DNA of 64,000 nucleotides from Secundilactobacillus odoratitofui DSM 19909 = JCM 15043 (GTDB lineage Bacteria; Bacillota; Bacilli; Lactobacillales; Lactobacillaceae): contig NZ_AZEE01000027.1 of assembly GCF_001434895.1 (NCBI RefSeq), positions 245,360-309,359 on the forward strand. Direction: 5' to 3'. Position numbers and translations under genes: made by a program. The notes under the pieces were generated by a model. It did not search any database and was not told the origin of the DNA. It saw only the letters and a list, made by a program, of their open reading frames with translations. Below, one piece after another: positions 1 through 8,735 of this stretch (its first letter is position 1; the number at the start of each line of letters is the position of its first letter).

Positions 1-7
1 TTTTACC

Positions 8-850
8 TCATTCTCCCGCCGGAAAATCGGTCGAAGCGGCCAACTTGGTCTGAGTTTTAAAATCAGCGACACGCTTCTCTAACGTCTCAATTGTGCTTTG
101 AAGTGCTTGGGACCCCAATACCATCCGCAATGGTGCTGGTTCTCGATCTGCACTTTCAATAATCCGACTCGCCATTCGAGCTGGATCACCAGGGGCTAAC
201 CCATTTTCAGGATTCAACATGGTTTGGAATGCGTGGGCTGGATTACCTTCATACGCTGGTAATGCCTTTGCGACCTGTGCGCTCCCGTAACGAAATTCGG
301 TACGTGCACCACCTGGTTCAACGATCGTCACGCCGATATTAAAACTGGCAACTTCTTGGGCAACTGATTCCATAAACCCTTCGATACCAAACTTAGCTGC
401 GTGATACATCGAATTGCCTGGAAAAGCAACCTGACCACCATAAGACGAAATCTGAATTAACCGTCCGTGACCTTGCGCACGCATGCTTGGTAAAATTGCC
501 CGCACCATTTGAATCGAACCCGTTAAATCAGTGGCAATAATCCGCTCAACTTCTGCATCACTGAGTTCCTCAGCGGCACCAAACAGACCGTAACCCGCGT
601 TGTTAACCAGAACATCAATTTGATACGTTTTAGTTAGTTCATCAATTAGTTGGTGAATCGCGTTGATATCAGTCACGTCTAAAGTTCTACCAATAAACGT
701 TTCTGGGTATTGATCCAATAAATCCTGAACCTTCGTCATGTTACGCACCGTGCCAATCACCGTTTTGCCCTGAGCCAAAAGCTGTGTCGTCATGGCACGA
801 CCAAAACCGCTACTAACACCTGTAATTAACCAAGTTTGATTTTTTATCAT
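8..850 (-). CDS. SDR-family short-chain dehydrogenase/reductase
   Basis: Predicted cytosolic NAD(P)-dependent oxidoreductase of about 280 residues, the usual length of classical short-chain dehydrogenases. Near the N terminus it has the Rossmann motif TGVSSGFG, then VNNAGYG (the NNAG motif) and the catalytic YHAAK (YxxxK) with a Ser-rich strand (QISSYGG) before it. The start is placed at the ATG at 850 because AAGGAG lies just upstream of it; an in-frame ATG at 868 would place that ribosome site inside the gene. It is the last gene seen of a minus-strand cluster with an acetyltransferase, an NmrA-like protein, a flavodoxin and an NTF2-like protein. The substrate cannot be told from sequence. 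Confidence 0.9.
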   Translation of the reverse strand: MIKNQTWLITGVSSGFGRAMTTQLLAQGKTVIGTVRNMTKVQDLLDQYPETFIGRTLDVTDINAIHQLIDELTKTYQIDVLVNNAGYGLFGAAEELSDAEVERIIATDLTGSIQMVRAILPSMRAQGHGRLIQISSYGGQVAFPGNSMYHAAKFGIEGFMESVAQEVASFNIGVTIVEPGGARTEFRYGSAQVAKALPAYEGNPAHAFQTMLNPENGLAPGDPARMASRIIESADREPAPLRMVLGSQALQSTIETLEKRVADFKTQTKLAASTDFPAGE

Positions 851-896
851 TTTAATCTCCTTTTTCATTCAAAATTGCGATTCTCATATATACGAG

Positions 897-1454
897 CTAA
901 TCAATATACTTAATGACTTTTGCGGGCACACCGACCGCAACTGCGTTATCGGGGATGTCCTTGGTGACCACAGCACCAACGCCAATGATGGCATTTTCGC
1001 CAATTGTGACACCAGGCGCAACGTTCACTCGAGCACCCAACCAGGCATTCTTTTTAATGTGAATTGCCTTGGTACTCAGCAGCCGGATATTCTTCGGTTC
1101 ATGATTATCAGTAAATAACCCAACACCCGGCCCCATCATGACACCGTCATCAATCGTGATCGTTCCGACCGACATCATTGTTAAATTGTGGTTGGCATAG
1201 ACGTTCTTTCCGAGATGGACTTGACTGCCACAATCAATGTACATTGGTGGTGTGAAAAAAGTGCCATCGTGCATCTGATCAGCCAATAATTCATTTTCAA
1301 GTGCAACTATTTTGTCACGCTGACTTGGCAACGTCGCGTTAATTTGATAACAGAGATCATTACACCAATCAATTTCACCGTGAACTTCTTTTTGATACTC
1401 ACTGTTGCGAATATCGATCGTCTTACCAGCACGAAAATCATCAAAAATACTCAT
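897..1454 (-). CDS. Maltose/galactoside O-acetyltransferase-like hexapeptide protein
   Basis: Acetyl-CoA-dependent O-acetyltransferase of the Maa/LacA type, 185 residues. The C-terminal half shows the imperfect hexapeptide repeats of a left-handed beta helix (IGENAIIGVGAVV, VAVGVPAKVI) and the family pattern TDNHEPKN containing the catalytic His. The N-terminal part resembles the sugar acetyltransferase Mac domain. These enzymes usually act as trimers on sugars. The ATG at 1454 is preferred over two start codons immediately upstream because AGGAGG sits six bases before it. It lies in the five-gene minus-strand operon, between the SDR and NmrA-like genes. Confidence 0.88.
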   Translation of the reverse strand: MSIFDDFRAGKTIDIRNSEYQKEVHGEIDWCNDLCYQINATLPSQRDKIVALENELLADQMHDGTFFTPPMYIDCGSQVHLGKNVYANHNLTMMSVGTITIDDGVMMGPGVGLFTDNHEPKNIRLLSTKAIHIKKNAWLGARVNVAPGVTIGENAIIGVGAVVTKDIPDNAVAVGVPAKVIKYID

Positions 1455-1486
1455 CATCAACCTCCTAACCGATATTGCATACTTGC

Positions 1487-2137
1487 CTAATAAACCGGCC
1501 GTGATTCTCCCTGAGTTGCAGGATTAGCCATCCCCAAGCTCTCATTGGCACCAAAGTTGGGATCCGCAACAATTCTCAAAACAACATCAACGACACTCTG
1601 CCGGGAACCCGAAACACCAACGTATGGTTCACTCTGCTTAGTGATCGTGTACGTCACTTCATTGCGATCATTCAACCAAGGCAGCCGTAAAGTGGTGTAC
1701 GTTAAACCAGAAGTCGCTAGCAGTTTATCCGAGTTAATTGCTGCGTCGAGACCGGCACTCACCATTTGTCGATTCCAAGCGCCAAATTCACCTGGTACTT
1801 CGTTATATAAACCTAAAATATTAGTGAAAATGACCCGGTCGACATGGTGTAACTTCATGCCTGCAATGACGTTTTTGGTCATCGCGTTATCTGCATCATG
1901 GTCAACAACGGCCACAAACACCATATCCTGTCCGGCAGTCGCGGTGGCAACTGAATCTGCGTCTTCCAAATCAGTTTCAATAACCCGCACCCGCGCGTTA
2001 TCCTGAAGTGCAGATAAGCGCTGACTATGGCGCAATCCTAGCGTCAGGTCCACATCTTTGAACGTTGGTTTCGTCAGAATTCGATCAGTTACGATTCGTG
2101 CAATTTGACCATTTGCTGCTAAGATTAATAATTTCAT
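1487..2137 (-). CDS. NmrA-like/atypical SDR NAD(P)-binding protein
   Basis: A 216-residue Rossmann-fold protein. The N-terminal LLILAANGQIARIV resembles the GxxGxxG dinucleotide-binding turn of atypical short-chain dehydrogenases, and the middle holds VIFTNILGLY followed by a TLRLPWLND stretch typical of NAD(P)-binding NmrA-like proteins. It lacks a clear YxxxK pair, so it may be a sensor or reductase rather than a classical dehydrogenase. The ATG at 2137 is chosen because GGAGAT lies eight bases upstream. It begins 15 bases after the flavodoxin stop, which suggests co-transcription. Confidence 0.85.
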   Translation of the reverse strand: MKLLILAANGQIARIVTDRILTKPTFKDVDLTLGLRHSQRLSALQDNARVRVIETDLEDADSVATATAGQDMVFVAVVDHDADNAMTKNVIAGMKLHHVDRVIFTNILGLYNEVPGEFGAWNRQMVSAGLDAAINSDKLLATSGLTYTTLRLPWLNDRNEVTYTITKQSEPYVGVSGSRQSVVDVVLRIVADPNFGANESLGMANPATQGESRPVY

Positions 2138-2152
2138 TTTATTTATCTCCAA

Positions 2153-2626
2153 TCACTTTAATCTGTTGACCCATTTTTGAATTTCAGTGTCATCGTTGGT
2201 ACCACTACCTGCAATACTTAATCCAGGTAATACCGTGAGAGATCCCGCTGCCTTCTCGAAGTCCGCTTCGTATCCAACCGCACTACCAGCGTGCGTATAA
2301 AATGGTGCTAATTGAGCACTTACATTGCCGTGCTTCAATAGCTCTAACAAAGCCAAAACTGGTGTTGCCGGTGAACCTGACCACACCGGTCCACCCACCA
2401 AGATTTCATCATACTCACCAAAATTCGGTAACGGTTCGTTCAATGCTGGTAATTGACCGGTCGTCAATTGTTGCTTCGCAATATCAGATGTTGCGTACAT
2501 ATCCGTTGAGAAAGTGCCTGCTGGTACCTTTATTTCAAAGACATCTGCTGACATCAATTGTTGCAAACGATGCGCTAATGCAGCTGTATTGCCAGACCAA
2601 GAATAATAAATGATTAACTGTTTCAT
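2153..2626 (-). CDS. Flavodoxin-like FMN protein
   Basis: A 157-residue flavodoxin-fold protein. The N terminus, IIYYSWSGNTAALA, is the phosphate-binding loop that holds FMN (T/S-x-S/T-G-N-T pattern). EILVGGPVWSGSPATPV is the second FMN-contact region common in small lactobacillar flavodoxins. It probably carries electrons in the cytosol, perhaps for the reductases encoded next to it. AAAGGAAG before the ATG at 2626 decides the start; this ribosome site overlaps the last codons of the upstream NTF2-like gene, which points to translational coupling. Confidence 0.9.
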   Translation of the reverse strand: MKQLIIYYSWSGNTAALAHRLQQLMSADVFEIKVPAGTFSTDMYATSDIAKQQLTTGQLPALNEPLPNFGEYDEILVGGPVWSGSPATPVLALLELLKHGNVSAQLAPFYTHAGSAVGYEADFEKAAGSLTVLPGLSIAGSGTNDDTEIQKWVNRLK

Positions 2627-2640
2627 ACTCGTACTTCCTT

Positions 2641-2988
2641 TCAATACGTGCTGGCTTCAATATGTTCAATTAACCAGCCCTGTGGTGTGTGACTGAAAAA
2701 GGCGTGAAGTTGCAGGCGCCAAGATCCGCGACTACCCCAAATCGTGGCGTCCACAAGATTTTGACCGAGTACCTCGTTATCATTCAATTGCTCAACCCGA
2801 TGCTCTTGTGCCTCATGATACTGCATCTCACCACTATCGATTGCAGCCAACCATTCTGCCTTAGATTGCTGCATTCCCGTCATGTGGACGAGGTAGAAAT
2901 CTGGCGCTAGCAGTTTGCTTAACGCCTCAGTGTCTCCAGAAACCATTAACGTCACGTGTTGTCGGTAGAAGTCAATTAAGGTTGCCAT
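2641..2988 (-). CDS. NTF2-like (SnoaL/DUF4440-type) protein
   Basis: A 115-residue protein with the NTF2-like cone pattern: an N-terminal helix (FYRQHVTLMVSGD), a middle helix (KAEWLAAIDSGEMQ) and a C-terminal beta sheet ending WRLQLHAFFSHTPQGW. Proteins of this kind are small-molecule binding domains or isomerases, and they often sit in MerR-controlled operons with SDRs and flavodoxins in lactobacilli. It is the first gene of the five-gene operon; the MerR-type promoter lies at 3027-3057. A specific substrate is not evident. Confidence 0.85.
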   Translation of the reverse strand: MATLIDFYRQHVTLMVSGDTEALSKLLAPDFYLVHMTGMQQSKAEWLAAIDSGEMQYHEAQEHRVEQLNDNEVLGQNLVDATIWGSRGSWRLQLHAFFSHTPQGWLIEHIEASTY

Positions 2989-3026
2989 TACAGTTCATCT
3001 CACCTTTCTCTTTAGTTGATAAGGTT

Positions 3027-3057
3027 ACCTTAGACCCTTGAAGTAACTGTAAGGCAA
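3027..3057 (-). promoter_or_regulatory. MerR-type promoter with dyad operator
   Basis: On the minus strand a -35 box TTGCCT (3052-3057) and a -10 box TAAGGT (3027-3032) are separated by 19 bp. This overlong spacer is characteristic of promoters activated by MerR-family regulators. The spacer overlaps the dyad CCTTGAAGTAACTGTAAGG (3036-3054), whose arms CCTT/AAGG and AGT/ACT are symmetric around one base. It lies directly before the NTF2-like gene. No MerR gene is present in this window, so the regulator is probably encoded further left or elsewhere. Confidence 0.75.
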
Positions 3058-3080
3058 GGGTTATTCTAAAAAAATTTAAA

Positions 3081-3122
3081 AAGGCCTAATAATCGTGTTC
3101 GACAACACAATTATTAGGCCTT
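3081..3122. terminator. Bidirectional-looking hairpin terminator
   Basis: A hairpin with arms AAGGCCTAATAA / TTATTAGGCCTT and an inner GTGTT/AACAC stem. It follows the stop of the GNAT gene on the minus strand, with A/T-rich flanks on both sides. Confidence 0.8.
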
Positions 3123-3128
3123 CTATAT

Positions 3129-3680
3129 CTAATCTAACTTCAATTCCAAATGCCGGTACCGATGACCCAAAATCGTCATCTCACCAGCTAATTGATACCC
3201 TTGGCGGCGGTACAGTTTTTCTGCACGCGGGTTGACGAGGTCAACGTTAAGGGCAAGCGTCTCTGCGCCGTATTGTTCTGCCAATGACTTGGTTGCAGCC
3301 AGTAACTTTGCGCCGACACCCTGGCCACGCGTTGCTGGAGCGGTGGCAAGCAGTTCTAAGTACCACTCACCCGGCAGCGTTTCACTTTCTGGGTGGACTT
3401 GCATTGAAACATCCGTAAAAGCTGAATTCCAGTGTGCGCCAACGGCACTCTCTTGGTCAGCGTGGTAGCTAAACGCCACCCCAACGACAGTACCGCTGGT
3501 TTCGGCCACCAGTGTCTCAGCAATTTCACCAAGAAATACTTGGTCGGCGAAGCACTGTGCAACCCGTGTTTCAAGGTCAGCAGGTGGTAATTCAGTGATA
3601 CCCATTTGATCAAATATCACCATTAGAATTTTCGCAATTTGTCTTGCATCAGTCGGTTTGGCTGAACGAATCGTGATCAT
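3129..3680 (-). CDS. GNAT-family N-acetyltransferase
   Basis: A 183-residue protein with the GNAT fold. The acetyl-CoA pyrophosphate-binding motif A is visible as ATRGQGVGAKLL (R/QxxGxG/A), preceded by WYLELLATAP (beta strand 4). Motif B is VDLVNPRAEKLYRRQGY near the C terminus, the usual N-P-x-A-x-x-L-Y-x-x-x-G-F/Y pattern. It is expected to transfer an acetyl group to an unknown amine in the cytosol. The ATG start has AAGGGAG upstream. It is a single-gene unit flanked by hairpins. Confidence 0.9.
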   Translation of the reverse strand: MITIRSAKPTDARQIAKILMVIFDQMGITELPPADLETRVAQCFADQVFLGEIAETLVAETSGTVVGVAFSYHADQESAVGAHWNSAFTDVSMQVHPESETLPGEWYLELLATAPATRGQGVGAKLLAATKSLAEQYGAETLALNVDLVNPRAEKLYRRQGYQLAGEMTILGHRYRHLELKLD

Positions 3681-3805
3681 GGTAATGGCTCCCTTCGTTT
3701 GTGCATTGTCATGAATAAGGCTTTAAAATACATCTGTTGCATCCAGTGTAACATGACCATACTTTGGAACCGAACACAAGCTACATTCATTTTAAAAATC
3801 ACCAA

Positions 3806-3843
3806 AGAGGGTCAAATTTGCTTGATTGCAAACTTGACCCTCT
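3806..3843 (-). terminator. Hairpin terminator of the 3893-4366 gene
   Basis: Arms AGAGGGTCAA / TTGACCCTCT with an inner ATTTGC/GCAAAC stem that has one mismatch. It lies about 50 bases after the minus-strand stop at 3893 and is followed by a short T-rich stretch on that strand. Confidence 0.7.
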
Positions 3844-3892
3844 ATCATTAAAACGCGCTATCCACTCCTGCAAAACTAAGTGTTTCGAAGAC

Positions 3893-4366
3893 TTAGTATG
3901 CCATGTGAACTCGCACGGTTCGAGCAACTGAGGACTTGTAGCCCGTATAAACTTCCCACTTGGTGGACGCATCATTCGGAAGTTTCACCAAGACATGACG
4001 TGTCTTTCCAGCAATCTTTAACTTCGTTGGAATAAACATGAAGGTCCCACCTAAATAATCGAAACCTGCAGTCTTGTATTGCTTGGTCTTGGAGCCATTG
4101 ATGCTAAGCTTGAATTTCGTATTAATATTTCTAACTGCCTTGTTGCTGAGTTTCACGGTCTTAGGCATGCCAGACACTTTCGCGGCTCCAGCTGTAAATT
4201 TAACTTTGGTTTGGTGCTTACCAGTTTTATGATACCAAGTACCACGAATCGACGGTGCGAAGGTACGAGCTGAGGCTTGAGTTGTCGTTGAAATAGTCAG
4301 CGCCAACACGCCTAGGAAGGTTGTGACAGCTATGAGTAGGTATCGCGGAAATTTGTTTAAATGCAT
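3893..4366 (-). CDS. Small secreted protein of unknown function
   Basis: About 157 residues. The N terminus has a positive charge, a hydrophobic core (YLLIAVTTFLGVLAL) and a likely signal peptidase site after QASA. The mature part is basic and rich in Lys, Thr and Gly, with no cysteine and no cell-wall sorting motif, so it is probably released or bound to the wall by charge. The ATG at 4366 fits AAAGGAG better than the ATG six bases upstream. No family is recognised. It is a single gene with its own hairpin downstream. Confidence 0.7.
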   Translation of the reverse strand: MHLNKFPRYLLIAVTTFLGVLALTISTTTQASARTFAPSIRGTWYHKTGKHQTKVKFTAGAAKVSGMPKTVKLSNKAVRNINTKFKLSINGSKTKQYKTAGFDYLGGTFMFIPTKLKIAGKTRHVLVKLPNDASTKWEVYTGYKSSVARTVRVHMAY

Positions 4367-4565
4367 GAGCATGGTCTCCTTTGTTGGGTAGTTAATCCTT
4401 AACGCATTAATTATACTTCAATACAAAATTCAAGTATACTGAGTTTGAAATCAATCCAGCTATCGGACGTCAATACATAGGCTGCAGACTAGCACAACTG
4501 ATATATGCAATAAACCAGAAATGATTTAAAATAAAGTTATCCAATCAATCTAGGGGGATCCACTT

Positions 4566-5732
4566 ATGAAAAAAGCCATCATTACTGGTATCGCTTTAGG
4601 CACCTTCGCCTTAAGTACAGGCCTAATGACCCAGTCTGCAAACGCTAGTACCGCCTACCGAACGCTCACAACCAAGAGCTACGCAAGTACCACTCCGGCC
4701 TACCATGCCAAAAATGCGGCCAAATCCGTTTATCTATGGAATAGCACCATAACCAAGAAGTTACATAACCTAAAAAACTATCCCAAAACAACTTGGTACG
4801 TTCAAAAAAGCGTGAAGTTAACTAACGGCAAGAAGACCGGTATCTTCTATTACGTTCAAAATAAACACAACTCAGCTAATGGTTACGTCTGGCGCGGTTA
4901 CCTTAGTAAAGGAAAATTTACGTCTACCGTAACCAGTAGCACCACTACCAATGCGGTACCTCGTAACTATTCCTTTGATGCGAACGCAACGGACGCTGGC
5001 CCTGTTCCTTACATGGTAAAGCCTGGGGTTAAGAGCGGTTATATTTGGAATTACAGTCACACGAAGAAGCTATATAATATCAAAAACTTGGCTAGTTCTA
5101 ACTGGTACGTTAACTACGCTTCAACTAAAAAATACGGTCAAAAAACGGCTGTTTATTACCGAGTCATTTCAAACTCAGGCCATGTAAAGGGCTTGATTTG
5201 GAGTGGCTATCTGACTCGCTTAATGGCAAAAGCGCCCAGTGAGTTTACCACGCAATCCAACTTTGAAACTTATATGAAGACTGCGCGTTCACAACGCTTT
5301 GCTAGACAAGTCATGAAGCTATTCCCGAACGCCAAATTAAGCTTAGATTTATCTCAGATTACTCAAAACGTTGACAGCAATAATCCCCTCAAAACAAAAA
5401 AGTATACTGACGTCATTAACATTGGTGATTTGAAACCAGCCGATAAAACTAGCGAGTTAACGAGTATTTCTGCAAAAACCGGTGTTAATATGGCTGGGAA
5501 AACCATTACCCCTCGAGTTAAGTATATCGAAAGTGTCCTGAACGATAATGGTCTTACTCAAAAAAAACGGCCTACGATGAGTGATTACTATCTCGGAATT
5601 TATATCCCTGACGATGCTCAAGTTATGAGTGATTTCCCGAAAGGCTTTACCTTTTCTTCGCCATACCCAATGGCAAAAGAAGATCACGGCATGACTAGTA
5701 CGGTGCAAATTTTCATTGCTAAATTAAAATAA
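4566..5732 (+). CDS. Secreted protein with two SH3/GW-like wall-binding modules
   Basis: A 388-residue exported protein with a signal peptide (cleavage likely after SANA). Two related modules of about 65 residues follow, near residues 42-115 and 155-220, each running from a V/I-Y/W-LWN-like strand through K-KLHNLKNYP-type and TWYV blocks to GYVWRGYL or GLIWSGYL. The same module is found in the metalloprotease encoded at 56921-58075. The C-terminal 170 residues are not recognised. AGGGGGATCC precedes the ATG. It is one of the few plus-strand genes here and ends at a strong hairpin at 5810-5846. Cell-wall attachment is inferred, not shown. Confidence 0.75.
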   Translation: MKKAIITGIALGTFALSTGLMTQSANASTAYRTLTTKSYASTTPAYHAKNAAKSVYLWNSTITKKLHNLKNYPKTTWYVQKSVKLTNGKKTGIFYYVQNKHNSANGYVWRGYLSKGKFTSTVTSSTTTNAVPRNYSFDANATDAGPVPYMVKPGVKSGYIWNYSHTKKLYNIKNLASSNWYVNYASTKKYGQKTAVYYRVISNSGHVKGLIWSGYLTRLMAKAPSEFTTQSNFETYMKTARSQRFARQVMKLFPNAKLSLDLSQITQNVDSNNPLKTKKYTDVINIGDLKPADKTSELTSISAKTGVNMAGKTITPRVKYIESVLNDNGLTQKKRPTMSDYYLGIYIPDDAQVMSDFPKGFTFSSPYPMAKEDHGMTSTVQIFIAKLK

Positions 5733-5809
5733 TTCACTATATGAGTAAATGAAATAAATGTCGCAACCTCAATTCCGTACAAAAAGTAGCGCTATAAGTA
5801 GTCAAAAAT

Positions 5810-5846
5810 AAGGACCAAGATCGCACAACTGCGACCTTGGTCCTTT
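5810..5846. terminator. Shared terminator between convergent genes
   Basis: The perfect arms AAGGACCAAG / CTTGGTCCTT extend with TCGCA/TGCGA. It is T-rich on the plus side and lies between the ends of the convergent genes at 4566-5732 and 5870-6178. Confidence 0.85.
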
Positions 5847-5869
5847 TCAATACTTATAGATGGCAACGC

Positions 5870-6178
5870 CTAATCCATCACCACATGCTGGAACTCAATC
5901 GAACCAGTCCCTAAATCTACCTTGAATAAACCCTTAACGCCCGACTTCTCATCAGTCAAAACGACCATGTACTCGTCTTGAACCTCACCACGGTCAAAGG
6001 TCTCATATTCGCCACGAAAACCGTTCTTTCGAAAGAGACCGATGATCTTCATCATTTCGCGTTGTGTGACTTCTTGCTGTGCTACATTATCCAAGGTTTG
6101 TTTGCTCCATTCGATTATATTTGATTTTTTACTAAGAACCGCAGTGCCACAAAACAACACTGTAGTTGTGATTACCAT
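5870..6178 (-). CDS. Small hypothetical protein with N-terminal hydrophobic segment
   Basis: About 102 residues, no recognised family. A short hydrophobic start (VITTTVLFCGTAVL) could anchor it in the membrane, followed by a mixed alpha/beta region ending in FKVDLGTGSIEFQHVV. The ribosome site is poor (GTGGAAATAT before the ATG), and an in-frame TAA upstream blocks a longer N terminus. It may therefore be a short or slightly truncated form of a longer exported protein. It sits between two hairpin terminators as a single gene. Confidence 0.55.
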   Translation of the reverse strand: MVITTTVLFCGTAVLSKKSNIIEWSKQTLDNVAQQEVTQREMMKIIGLFRKNGFRGEYETFDRGEVQDEYMVVLTDEKSGVKGLFKVDLGTGSIEFQHVVMD

Positions 6179-6209
6179 ATATTTCCACTGTTATCCTAAA
6201 TTTCCACAG

Positions 6210-6260
6210 AAAAATGATCACCACTGGGCTTCAATTGACACCCTTCAGTGATCATTTTTT
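6210..6260 (-). terminator. Terminator of gpmA
   Basis: Arms AAAAATGATCAC / GTGATCATTTTT enclose about 25 bases just downstream of the gpmA stop. The minus-strand transcript ends in a run of T. It overlaps the upstream region of the 5870-6178 gene. Confidence 0.8.
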
Positions 6261-6296
6261 GTGTTTAACTTTAGTTGTGAGCTAAAAGTTTACTAA

Positions 6297-6989
6297 TTAT
6301 TCGCCTAACTTCGTCTTGCTTTGTACTTCAAGCTTTTCGTTGAAGTCGTAGACAACTGGTTGGCCAGTCTTCATTTCAAGGTTGATGATATCTTCATCAC
6401 TGATACCTTCGATGTACTTGCTCAAGGCACGTAATGAGTTACCGTGGGCTGCGATGATGACGTTCTTGCCGTCAAGCAACTTAGGTGCGATTTCATCTTC
6501 CCAGAATGGCATAACCCGTTCGAGGGTCACCTTCAAGTTTTCGCCACCAGGCACGATGTTAGGATCCAAGTTAGCGTAACGACGATCGTTAACTGCTGAA
6601 CCTTCGTCATCGGCACTCAAAAGTGGTGGTAATACGTCGTATGAACGACGCCAGATGTGAACTTGGTCTTCGCCGAACTTTTCAGCGGCTTCGGCCTTGT
6701 TTTGGCCTTGCAATGCACCGTAATGACGTTCGTTTAAGCGCCAAGTCTTCGTTTCTGGAATCCAGAGTTGGTCTGAATATTCCAAAGCGTAGTGCAACGT
6801 CTTGATGGCACGCGTCAAAACTGATGTGAAGGCGTAATCGAATTCGATGCCGGCTTCCTTGATCAACTTACCAGCGTTTTGGGCTTGTTTAACACCCTCG
6901 TCGCTCAAGTTAACGTCAACCCAACCAGTAAATTGGTTAGATAAGTTCCATTCACTTTGACCGTGACGGATCAATACTAATTTAGCCAT
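6297..6989 (-). CDS. gpmA: 2,3-bisphosphoglycerate-dependent phosphoglycerate mutase
   Basis: A glycolytic enzyme interconverting 3- and 2-phosphoglycerate, 230 residues, the standard length. The histidine-phosphatase signature [10 protein letters not shown] carries the phosphorylated His. [25 protein letters not shown] and [10 protein letters not shown] (second catalytic His) follow in the expected order. Cytosolic, dimeric or tetrameric in the family. It is a single gene with its own terminator; AGAGG precedes the ATG. Confidence 0.97.
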   Translation of the reverse strand: MAKLVLIRHGQSEWNLSNQFTGWVDVNLSDEGVKQAQNAGKLIKEAGIEFDYAFTSVLTRAIKTLHYALEYSDQLWIPETKTWRLNERHYGALQGQNKAEAAEKFGEDQVHIWRRSYDVLPPLLSADDEGSAVNDRRYANLDPNIVPGGENLKVTLERVMPFWEDEIAPKLLDGKNVIIAAHGNSLRALSKYIEGISDEDIINLEMKTGQPVVYDFNEKLEVQSKTKLGE

Positions 6990-7088
6990 GAATTAATACC
7001 TCTTTCTTCTTTTAATTACCAGACCATTTTACACCAAACTGACACGCATTTCACCAAATAAAAAGTTCTTCACAAAGTTGAAAACGCT

Positions 7089-8573
7089 TTATTTACCAAT
7101 TACCTGCAATTTTGCTATTTTTTGTTGTTTTAACTGATTCACAACGTCATTTAACGCAGACCAATCATTCGTCTGAAGTGGATTTGGCCAGGTAATTTGA
7201 ATGGCCTGATTTAAATCGTTCACCACCGTGTCGGATAAATAAATATCGGTTGCCGCCGTTAAACTATGCGTCACGTGAACGCCGCCAAGAATGTGCAATT
7301 GCAACAAATTTTCAATGTAATTAACCGGCACGTTACTCTGCCCAAAGTCGATGCACACAGTCACTTGATCTTCAATCACATCCGTTGGCAATAAATCAAT
7401 CAATAACACTACAAAGTTATACACAATTTTAGGAACGCTATCCGCTGGTAATTTCAATTGGCTTGTCCGCTGCGCAATCTCACATAACTCCCGGGCCAAG
7501 CTCACAATTCCCGGAAACGACTGCGCTAGCCGATCAATGTTGAGCTCGTACTGTTCAGGCGTAGTAGTCATATTGAAAAAGGCCAGCCAATTACCAATGG
7601 TCAGCAATTGATCGATAACATGATCAGCATCAGCTACCGATAACCGTTGATGATTAATGATTGGTGTTTGGTTAAGGTATTTTTGGGATTCCTGCACCGC
7701 CAAGTTCAAACGCTTCGTCAACTTAGTTTCAAGTTTCAACGGTACGTCGTCAATCATTTTTTGACTCAATAAAAATAAGTAAAGGTACGTTACTTCAGAC
7801 GACACATCGGTATTTTCAATATTAGGCACATAGTGGTTATAGAAATTGACGATAAACCCCGTCGTTTGATTGCTTTCTAGCTGAACCGATGAGCGCGTAT
7901 TCAGGTCATGAAAGCCATGAATGCGTTGAACCTGCACCTGAAAAAACAGTTTTAGCTTCAACCGTTGGCTAGGCGTCAGTGACAATTTTAAGGTCATCGC
8001 CAAGAAGTTCAAAAAGTGGGAACTCACCTCTTCAAGTTCTGGAAACGGTGATTCGATGCCACTGAAATAGTAATAGCAAAAACTGGTCAGATCCGCTCGC
8101 TTCGCAAATTCCGGATGGACCGAAACACCTACCAGGTTCTGAAAGGCATCTTGCGTATGAAATTCTGTTTGGATCTGACTTCTCAGCGCATAATAGCGCG
8201 CCTGACTAATGTGGGCATTATCAAAGAAGTGCCGTCGATCCCCATGTCGGCGAACAAAGTACTCAAAGAACAGAATCTTGTAAGTCATATTCCGTTTCAA
8301 TAAGTGTAACTGCAGAATTCGAAACCCCGCGAAGGTTGCATTTTGTAGCACCACCAAGCCATGTTTAAGCTCAATCTGCCAATCGATTAATTCCGGCATC
8401 TCGTTAAATATTTTCTGACTTTCTTCAACACTTTTATTTAATTTGTAACGCGACAACGATAATTGTGTCATCACATCAGTCACCAGCATTGCGTTACCTG
8501 GTGCACTTTCCAATAACCATACCAATGCCAAAGTGGCCTGATCATCCTGTTCCAGTAAGCTCCAATAACTCAC
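7089..8573 (-). CDS. Mga-like transcription regulator
   Basis: A 494-residue protein resembling the Mga/AtxA family of Firmicutes virulence and surface-protein regulators. N-terminal helices near residues 1-60 (LLESAPGNAMLVTDVMTQLS followed by LSRYKLNKSVEE) look like the Mga helix-turn-helix, followed by a long helical region. The GTG at 8573 is chosen because a run of seven G lies six bases upstream; a TTG at 8588 would begin next to that run. It lies downstream of, and on the same strand as, the giant LPXTG adhesin (9303-22247), making it a candidate controller of that gene, as Mga is for M proteins. The low family similarity visible by eye keeps the call moderate. Confidence 0.7.
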   Translation of the reverse strand: MSYWSLLEQDDQATLALVWLLESAPGNAMLVTDVMTQLSLSRYKLNKSVEESQKIFNEMPELIDWQIELKHGLVVLQNATFAGFRILQLHLLKRNMTYKILFFEYFVRRHGDRRHFFDNAHISQARYYALRSQIQTEFHTQDAFQNLVGVSVHPEFAKRADLTSFCYYYFSGIESPFPELEEVSSHFLNFLAMTLKLSLTPSQRLKLKLFFQVQVQRIHGFHDLNTRSSVQLESNQTTGFIVNFYNHYVPNIENTDVSSEVTYLYLFLLSQKMIDDVPLKLETKLTKRLNLAVQESQKYLNQTPIINHQRLSVADADHVIDQLLTIGNWLAFFNMTTTPEQYELNIDRLAQSFPGIVSLARELCEIAQRTSQLKLPADSVPKIVYNFVVLLIDLLPTDVIEDQVTVCIDFGQSNVPVNYIENLLQLHILGGVHVTHSLTAATDIYLSDTVVNDLNQAIQITWPNPLQTNDWSALNDVVNQLKQQKIAKLQVIGK

Positions 8574-8735
8574 TGCAATCCCCCCCAAGTTAAGGATGTG
8601 CCGTAATCGAGATTCCCCGTTTTAGACATTCTTATCATACCATATTTTCTTGATTTCTCAGTGATTCAACTGTTCTGATTCCACCTCATCTAATCAACAG
8701 CAGATTCATCGCTGCCACTTCCACTCTAGGGATCA

